Shown: piece after piece, positions 5,651-10,906 of the stretch
Numbering within the stretch: the stretch's first letter is position 1
Layout: each line of letters starts with the position of its first letter
Assembly (NCBI GenBank): GCA_018609925.1
Contig: JAHEOG010000093.1
Coordinates: forward strand, 1 to 10,906
Direction: 5' to 3'
Origin: Gammaproteobacteria bacterium
GTDB lineage: Bacteria > Pseudomonadota > Gammaproteobacteria > Thiohalorhabdales > Thiohalorhabdaceae
DNA length: 10,906 bases
The notes under the pieces: generated by a model
Told to the model about the DNA's origin: nothing
The model's input: only the letters and a program-made list of their open reading frames with translations
Database searches by the model: none
Translations under genes and position numbers: made by a program

Positions 5651-6418
5651 TTAAGCTTCCCCGTCGCTGCTGTCAACCTCCGTCCGCGCTCGGCGCTGGC
5701 GGCGCCGGCGCCGGAGCTGACGGATGGTATCCACGGGACCGGCCAAGGCGTAGACGATGAAGAAGGCGGCCAGCATCAGCGGCGGATGGATGGCCACCAG
5801 GATCAGCAGTCCCACCACCGCCACGGCCACCGGGAACGGCACCCGGTACCGCAGATCGGCGTCCTTGAAGCTGCGGTAACGGATGTTGCTGACCATCAAT
5901 AGGGCCAGGCAGTAGACCCCAACCAGCGTGACCAGATCCACGCCCACCCAGGCAAGGCCCGTGTCCTCGACGAACAGGACCCAGGCCCCCAGGGTGGCCG
6001 CGGCGGCCGGAGCCGGCAGACCCTGGAAGTAGCGCTTGTCCTTGACCGCGCTCTGGGAATTGAACCGGGCCAGGCGTAGCCCGGCACAGGCCGTGAACAA
6101 AAAGCCCCCCAGCCAGCCGATATTGCCGAAGGGCTCCAGGGCCCACTGGTGGATCAGCACCGCCGGGGCCAAGCCGAAGGAGATGGCGTCGGAGATGCTG
6201 TCGTAATCGGCCCCGAAGTGGGTCTCGGCGCTGATGAGCCGTGCCACCCGGCCATCGAGGCCGTCGAAGACCAAGGCGATCAACACCGCGATCCCCGCGG
6301 CCACATAGGCCCCTTCCACCGCCTTGATGATGGCGAAGAAGCCCGCGAACAGGGCCGCGGTGGTCAACAGGTTGGGCAGGAGGTAGACGCCCTTGGCAGG
6401 CGCCCCGGTGCGTTTCAT
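5651..6418 (-). CDS. pssA: CDP-diacylglycerol-serine O-phosphatidyltransferase PssA
   Basis: This integral membrane enzyme makes phosphatidylserine from CDP-diacylglycerol and serine, the precursor of phosphatidylethanolamine. The 255-residue product carries the full CDP-alcohol phosphatidyltransferase motif: D52-x2-D55-G-x2-A59-R60-x8-G69-x3-D73-x3-D77. Hydrophobic membrane segments are visible near residues 12-32, 37-51, 79-92, 100-115, 138-150, 160-177 and 196-225. The tail (235-244) is arginine-rich (QLRRRRRQRR), as expected for a cytosolic end. This is the small multi-span type II family, unlike E. coli PssA, which is a phospholipase-D-like enzyme. The start MKRTGAPAKGVYLLPNLLT was chosen over 18 extra upstream codons because GAGGA lies 10 bases before it. 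Its place between ilvC and leuA recurs in several proteobacteria as I recall; no metabolic link to branched-chain synthesis is obvious. Confidence 0.93.
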   Translation of the reverse strand: MKRTGAPAKGVYLLPNLLTTAALFAGFFAIIKAVEGAYVAAGIAVLIALVFDGLDGRVARLISAETHFGADYDSISDAISFGLAPAVLIHQWALEPFGNIGWLGGFLFTACAGLRLARFNSQSAVKDKRYFQGLPAPAAAATLGAWVLFVEDTGLAWVGVDLVTLVGVYCLALLMVSNIRYRSFKDADLRYRVPFPVAVAVVGLLILVAIHPPLMLAAFFIVYALAGPVDTIRQLRRRRRQRRARTEVDSSDGEA

Positions 6419-6420
6419 GG

Positions 6421-6435
6421 GTGAGCGATCCTCAC
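6421..6435 (-). promoter_or_regulatory. Small hairpin over the pssA ribosome-binding site
   Basis: GTGAG and CTCAC pair around a 5-base loop, and the pssA Shine-Dalgarno GAGGA lies within the stem and loop. If it forms, it would partly mask the ribosome-binding site, which could lower PssA output relative to IlvC. The stem is only 5 bp, so the effect is uncertain. Confidence 0.3.
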
Positions 6436-6440
6436 GGAGA

Positions 6441-6466
6441 CCGGGCGGGGCGGCCGCCCGACCCGG
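6441..6466. other. GC-rich nested hairpin between ilvC and pssA
   Basis: The perfect 12-base palindrome GGGCGGCCGCCC (6448-6459) is enclosed by CCGGG (6441-6445) and CCCGG (6462-6466). It fills much of the 69-base ilvC-pssA gap. There is no U-run on either strand, so it is more likely an mRNA-processing or stabilising stem than an intrinsic terminator. Confidence 0.4.
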
Positions 6467-6487
6467 GACCAAGGGGGCAGTGGCCGA

Positions 6488-7504
6488 TTAGTTCTTCTCC
6501 CGGTCCACCAGCTTGGCGGCGCTCATGAACTTCATCTCCGAGCGCAGCCGCTGCCCCACCTCCTCGATGGGATGCTCCCGCGCCAGGCGCCGCGCGGCCT
6601 GCAGCTTGGGCGTACCGGCCTGGTTCTCCAGGATGTATTCCTTGGCGAAGGTGCCGTCCTGGATCTCGGCCAGGATCGCCCGCATCTCGGCGCGCACGTC
6701 GTCGTTGATGAGCCGGCGCCCGCGGGTGAAGTCGCCGTACTCGGCGGTATTGGAGACCGAGTAGCGCATGTTGGCCACGCCCCCCTCGTAGAGCAGATCC
6801 ACGATGAGCTTCATCTCGTGGAGGCACTCGAAGTAGGCCATCTCGGGGGCGTAGCCCGCCTCCACCAGCGTCTCGAAGCCGGACTGGATCAGCGCCGAAA
6901 GGCCGCCGCACAGCACGGCCTGCTCCCCGAAGAGGTCGGTCTCGGTCTCCTCCCGGAAGGTGGTCTCGATGACCCCAGCCCGGGTGCCGCCGTTGGCCTT
7001 GGAGTAGGACAGGGCGAGCTCGCGGGTTCGGCCGGAAGCGTCCTGCTCCACCGCGATCAGGTTCGGCACCCCGCTGTCCTGCTCGAAGGTGGCGCGCACG
7101 GTGTGGCCGGGCCCCTTGGGGGCGACCATGAAGACGTCGAGATCGGAGCGGGGCACCACCTGGCCGTAGTTGATGTTGAACCCGTGGGCGAAGGCCAGGG
7201 CACCGCCTTCGGCCAGGTTGGGCTCGATCTGACCGTAGTACAGGGCCTTCTGGTGCTCGTCCGGGGCCAGGACCATGACCACATCGGCCCCGGCCACCGC
7301 CTCCTCGACGGAGGCCACCGCCAGGCCGGCTGCCTCGGCCTTGGCCCAGGACCCGGAGCCCGGACGCAGTCCCACGGTCACCGAGACCCCCGAGTCCCGG
7401 AGGTTATTGGCGTGGGCATGGCCCTGGGAGCCGTAGCCGATGATGGCCACCCGCTTACCCTGGATCAGGGAGAGGTCGGCATCGGAGTCGTAATACACCT
7501 GCAT
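6488..7504 (-). CDS. ilvC: Ketol-acid reductoisomerase IlvC (class I, NADP-dependent)
   Basis: IlvC isomerises and reduces acetolactate or acetohydroxybutyrate to the dihydroxy acids of the valine and isoleucine routes, using NADPH and Mg2+. The product is 338 residues, the short class I form. It has a Rossmann motif GYGSQGHA at 23-30. R47, S50 and S52 in GLRPGSGSW mark NADPH preference. H107 lies in FAHGFN, and K130 is in MVAPKGPGH. Metal ligands are D190, E194, E226 and E230, with substrate-contacting S251, all at the positions seen in the Pseudomonas enzyme. The start MQVYYDSDADLSLIQGK is the family's usual one, with AAGGA 6 bases upstream. ilvC is separated from ilvN by a 196-base repeat-filled gap, so its translation is unlikely to be coupled to ilvN. 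Confidence 0.97.
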   Translation of the reverse strand: MQVYYDSDADLSLIQGKRVAIIGYGSQGHAHANNLRDSGVSVTVGLRPGSGSWAKAEAAGLAVASVEEAVAGADVVMVLAPDEHQKALYYGQIEPNLAEGGALAFAHGFNINYGQVVPRSDLDVFMVAPKGPGHTVRATFEQDSGVPNLIAVEQDASGRTRELALSYSKANGGTRAGVIETTFREETETDLFGEQAVLCGGLSALIQSGFETLVEAGYAPEMAYFECLHEMKLIVDLLYEGGVANMRYSVSNTAEYGDFTRGRRLINDDVRAEMRAILAEIQDGTFAKEYILENQAGTPKLQAARRLAREHPIEEVGQRLRSEMKFMSAAKLVDREKN

Positions 7505-7523
7505 GGAGCGTCCTTTCCTAAGA

Positions 7524-7703
7524 CAGTTGGCAGTTGGCAGTCAGCAGATGGCAGTCGGCGGTGGGCAGGTGGCAGGTGGCAGTTGGCAGTAGGCAGTAGG
7601 CAGTAGGCAGAAAAGGCAACCGCCGCCGTCCCCCCTCCGGGGTTTTTCTGACGACTAACGACTGCCAACTGCCGACTGATAACTGAAGACTGCCGTCTGC
7701 CTA
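7524..7703. repeat. Inverted arrays of 7-base repeats in the ilvN-ilvC spacer
   Basis: Twelve head-to-tail heptamers near CAGTNGG run from 7524 to 7607 without slipping register (units such as CAGTTGG, CAGGTGG, CAGTAGG). Eight heptamers of the opposite orientation, near CTGCCNA, run from 7648 to 7703. The flanks of the centre also match: CAGAAAA (7608-7614) faces TTTTCTG (7644-7650). The centre holds a small CCCC/GGGG stem. The last unit ends exactly at the ilvN stop codon, whose TAG it supplies. The RNA would form a very long imperfect hairpin between ilvN and ilvC. Similar heptad repeats (read in translation as LAVGSRQ or LPTANC) are, from memory, scattered in many GC-rich bacterial genomes. 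Reading frames through it are not believed to be genes. Confidence 0.85.
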
Positions 7704-8189
7704 CATCCCCCCCGCACCCCGGCCGATGGCGATGGTGCCGGTGCGGACGACCTCCACCACCTGGGAGGCGTCGAAGAGCTCCAGCAGGGCTTCGACCTTC
7801 TGGCCGTCGCCGGTTACCTCCAGGGTGTAGGAGGCATCGGTAACGTCGATGATCCGGGAGCGATAGATGTCGGCGATGCGCTTGATCTCCGCCCGGTCCT
7901 CGCCGGTCTCCGCCCGGAGCTTGAGCAGCACCATCTCCCGCTCGACGTGGACCCCTTCGGTGAGATCGGTGACCCGGATGACCTCGATCAGCTTGCGCAG
8001 CTGCTTGATGATCTGCTCGATGATCTGCTCGTCGCCCGTGGTGACGATGGTCATCCGGGAGACCTCGGGGTCGTCGGTGGGCGCCACCGACAGCCCTTCG
8101 ATGTTGTAGCCACGGGCGGAGAAAAGGCCGGCAACCCGCGACAGGGCGCCGGCCTCGTTTTCCAGAAGGACGGATATGACGCGTCGCAT
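7701..8189 (-). CDS. ilvN: Acetolactate synthase small (regulatory) subunit
   Basis: This is the regulatory subunit of acetohydroxyacid synthase. It activates the catalytic subunit and confers valine feedback inhibition. The 162-residue product begins MRRVISVLLENEAGALSRVA and closely follows E. coli IlvH (163 residues). It has an N-terminal ACT domain (about 4-75) and the C-terminal ALS small-subunit domain (about 80-160). N11, G14 and N29, positions where E. coli IlvH mutants lose valine sensitivity, are all conserved, so valine control is likely. The gene lies 14 bases after ilvB, so the subunits are co-produced. The Shine-Dalgarno sequence is weak (GGGG about 10 bases upstream), which suggests coupling to ilvB translation. 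The stop codon lies inside the first repeat unit of the following spacer. ilvH is an equally valid name. Confidence 0.95.
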   Translation of the reverse strand: MRRVISVLLENEAGALSRVAGLFSARGYNIEGLSVAPTDDPEVSRMTIVTTGDEQIIEQIIKQLRKLIEVIRVTDLTEGVHVEREMVLLKLRAETGEDRAEIKRIADIYRSRIIDVTDASYTLEVTGDGQKVEALLELFDASQVVEVVRTGTIAIGRGAGGM

Positions 8190-8203
8190 CGCGATGGCCC
8201 CGG

Positions 8204-9892
<1,689 letters not shown>

Positions 9893-9934
9893 GGATGGCT
9901 CCTATTGCGAGGGAACCGACCACGGGCCCAACCA

Positions 9935-9959
9935 GGCGCTCCCTTTCCCCGGGAGCGCC
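9935..9959 (-). promoter_or_regulatory. Stable hairpin in the ilvB leader RNA
   Basis: GGCGCTCCC and GGGAGCGCC form a perfect 9-bp stem with a 7-base loop, about 43 bases before the ilvB GTG. It is followed by UGGUUGGGCCC, not a U-run, so it is not a clean intrinsic terminator. It could act in attenuation, pausing or mRNA stability. The leader has no AUG and no convincing peptide with Val, Leu or Ile codons. Confidence 0.5.
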
Positions 9960-9966
9960 GCCTCGT

Positions 9967-9990
9967 CCTATCGCCGCTCAGGCTGATAGG
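9967..9990 (-). promoter_or_regulatory. First hairpin of the ilvB leader RNA
   Basis: CCTATC and GATAGG form a 6-bp outer stem, with GCC/GGC (3 bp) inside after a one-base bulge, around a UGAGC loop. It begins about 22 bases after the predicted transcription start. Together with the 9-bp hairpin downstream it makes a two-hairpin leader of about 120 bases. It matches no riboswitch class that I recognise. Confidence 0.4.
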
Positions 9991-10018
9991 CTCGGGCTTG
10001 GGACCGGTTTCTCTGGGC

Positions 10019-10047
10019 ACCTTAGGTCCGGCCCGGACGGGTGTCAA
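10019..10047 (-). promoter_or_regulatory. Sigma70-type promoter of the ilvB array
   Basis: On the minus strand a perfect -35 TTGACA (10047-10042) is followed after exactly 17 bases by TAAGGT (10024-10019). The latter keeps the TA....T skeleton of a -10 box. Transcription would start near 10012, about 120 bases before the ilvB GTG. It is the best promoter-like sequence noticed in the window and probably drives ilvBNC-pssA and perhaps the leu genes. Confidence 0.75.
10026..10038. promoter_or_regulatory. Palindrome in the promoter spacer, possible operator
   Basis: GTCCGG, one C, CCGGAC is a perfect 6+1+6 inverted repeat lying entirely between the -35 and -10 boxes of the ilvB promoter. The -10 itself overlaps a second small one, ACCT-T-AGGT (10019-10027). 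A repressor bound here would block RNA polymerase. No known operator consensus is recognised, and GC-rich DNA produces such palindromes by chance. Confidence 0.35.
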
Positions 10048-10074
10048 CCAAGAGGGCGCTGCCGCCGACTTGCC

Positions 10075-10794
10075 ATGACATTATACGCGACCTTCCCCTA
10101 TACCTGCCCCTACCTGGACGAGCGCACGGCCGTCTCGGCGGTCTACGACCCCCATATCCCCGTGGACGAGGGGCTCTATGGGAAGCTCATCCAGTACGGC
10201 TTCCGGCGGAGCGGCTACCGCCTTTACCGACCCCAGTGCCCGGGTTGCGCCGCGTGCGAGTCGCTGCGCATCCCGGCCGAGGATTTCCGTCCGGACCGGA
10301 GCCAGCGCCGCACATGGCGGCGCAACAGCGATCTCCGGGTGGCCCTGGAGCCCGCCACCTATTGCGGCGAGCACTTCGCCCTCTACAAGCGCTACCAGGA
10401 ACAGCGCCATCCCAATGGCGAGATGGACTTCGAGGATCCGGCCGATTACGCCCGGGCCTGCCTGGAGTCCCCGGTGGACACCCGCCTGGTGACCTTTCGC
10501 TCGCCGCAGGGCGAGCTCCTCGCCGTGGCCATCACCGACTTCCTGGATGTGGGCCTATCGGCGATGTACACCTTTTTCGCCCCCACAGCCGCCCGCCGCT
10601 CCCTGGGGACCTTCGCCATCCTCTGGCAGCTGGCCTACGCCCGCCGCCACGGGCTGGCCCATGTCTACCTGGGCTATTGGGTGCGCCAGTGCGCCAAGAT
10701 GGCCTACAAGAGCCGCTTCCGGCCCGCCGAGGTTTGGACCGGATGGCAGTGGCGCACCCTTTCCGAGATGGAAGGGGCCGAGACGGACGGCTAG
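10075..10794 (+). CDS. bpt: Aspartate/glutamate leucyltransferase Bpt (ATE family)
   Basis: Bpt transfers leucine from leucyl-tRNA to proteins with N-terminal Asp or Glu, marking them for ClpS/ClpAP degradation by the bacterial N-end rule. The 239-residue product has the ATE N-terminal domain (about 1-80) with the conserved cysteines C11, C55, C58 and C61 (CPYLDERTA and CPGCAAC). The GNAT-like ATE C-terminal domain (about 97-225) shows YKRYQEQRHPNGEM, MYTFFAP-x4-RSLGTF and YLGYWVRQCAKMAYKSRFRP. The start MTLYATFPYTCPYLDERTAV was chosen by family N-termini; the frame is open 60 codons further upstream through the ilvB promoter region. No good Shine-Dalgarno sequence precedes the ATG (nearest AGAGGG is 18 bases away), and no clear promoter of its own is seen. 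It is divergent from ilvB, and its start is only 27 bases from the ilvB -35 box. Confidence 0.93.
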   Translation: MTLYATFPYTCPYLDERTAVSAVYDPHIPVDEGLYGKLIQYGFRRSGYRLYRPQCPGCAACESLRIPAEDFRPDRSQRRTWRRNSDLRVALEPATYCGEHFALYKRYQEQRHPNGEMDFEDPADYARACLESPVDTRLVTFRSPQGELLAVAITDFLDVGLSAMYTFFAPTAARRSLGTFAILWQLAYARRHGLAHVYLGYWVRQCAKMAYKSRFRPAEVWTGWQWRTLSEMEGAETDG

Positions 10795-10796
10795 CC

Positions 10797-10823
10797 CGGG
10801 GCGCCTACCGGCGCAGGACCCCG
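10797..10823. terminator. Nested hairpin between convergent bpt and sodC
   Basis: GCGCC and GGCGC (10801-10805 with 10810-10814, loop TACC) are enclosed by CGGGG (10797-10801) and CCCCG (10819-10823). The inner and outer stems share base 10801. It lies across the 10-base gap between the bpt and sodC stops. No T-run follows on either strand, so a role in termination is only suggested by position. Confidence 0.25.
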
Positions 10824-10906
10824 CAAGCGATTCGCGGGCCGGCCGCGCCGGCGGGATCGGTGGCGTAGTCGTCGGCGCCCTGGTGGATCACGACGGCGGC
10901 CCCGTC
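10805..10906 (-). CDS. sodC: Cu,Zn superoxide dismutase, C-terminal 33 residues (runs off the right edge)
   Basis: SodC converts superoxide to oxygen and hydrogen peroxide, usually in the periplasm of Gram-negative bacteria. The visible tail reads DGAAVVIHQGADDYATDPAG then AAGPRIACGVLRR, followed by TAG at 10805..10807. It shows the copper-ligand histidine of VVIH-x-x-ADDY (residue 8 of the fragment). The active-site arginine and the disulfide cysteine of RIACGV (residues 25 and 28) are also present. They correspond to H120, R143 and C146 of the eukaryotic enzyme. It converges on bpt with a 10-base gap. The signal peptide and remaining metal ligands lie outside the window. It is too short for the standard ORF listing but unmistakable. 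Confidence 0.92.
   Translation of the reverse strand, partial: DGAAVVIHQGADDYATDPAGAAGPRIACGVLRR

Noticed and set aside
7465..7668. Minus-strand 67-codon frame through the ilvN-ilvC spacer
   Set aside because: It reads the heptamer repeats (LPTANC-like strings) and overlaps the ilvC start. The repeat period, not coding selection, explains the open frame.
7524..7703. CRISPR or tandem satellite array
   Set aside because: The units are only 7 bases with no spacers, and the two halves are inverted. This is a hairpin-forming repeat, not a CRISPR.
9893..9925. Leader peptide before ilvB (GTG frame reading VVGSLAIGAI)
   Set aside because: It has no ribosome-binding site, overlaps the ilvB start out of frame, and is not followed by a terminator. 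Its branched-chain residues are too few to count.

Overview
The window is strongly GC-rich with GC-biased third codon positions. Gene order and protein motifs suggest a gammaproteobacterium: IlvN is close to E. coli IlvH, and asd follows leuB as in many gammaproteobacteria. Association with Ectothiorhodospiraceae or other Chromatiales-like lineages is inference. Almost everything is core metabolism, and no phage, transposase, defence or CRISPR system is visible.

Nine genes lie on the minus strand, transcribed from about 10.0 kb down to position 1: ilvB, ilvN, ilvC, pssA, a short leader ORF, leuA, leuC, leuD, leuB and the start of asd. IlvB and IlvN form acetohydroxyacid synthase and IlvC is ketol-acid reductoisomerase. 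LeuA, LeuC, LeuD and LeuB are the leucine branch, which starts from the ketoisovalerate made by the valine route. PssA (phosphatidylserine synthase) sits between the two sets, and Asd opens the aspartate-family pathway. A near-consensus sigma70 promoter (-35 at 10042..10047, -10 at 10019..10024) serves ilvB. It has a palindrome in its spacer and two hairpins in the leader RNA.

Right of that promoter, bpt (N-end-rule aspartate/glutamate leucyltransferase) runs on the plus strand. It converges with the 3' end of sodC (Cu,Zn superoxide dismutase), which enters from the right edge on the minus strand.

The non-coding parts are the most interesting. (1) The 394-base pssA-leuA gap holds a 53-65 residue ORF with GC-biased codons. 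Its last 24 residues contain eight leucines, four of them CUA, a codon absent from leuA. Its stop lies in the loop of a GC hairpin followed by four Us, so it is a candidate leucine leader peptide with unusual geometry. (2) Four spacers inside the array carry short-repeat elements: a heptamer inverted array (ilvN-ilvC), two related copies of an ACCACGGAG-type element (leuD-leuB and leuC-leuD) and a GAAGC(C/T)ATCT inverted element (leuA-leuC). The transcript would therefore contain several large hairpins between cistrons.
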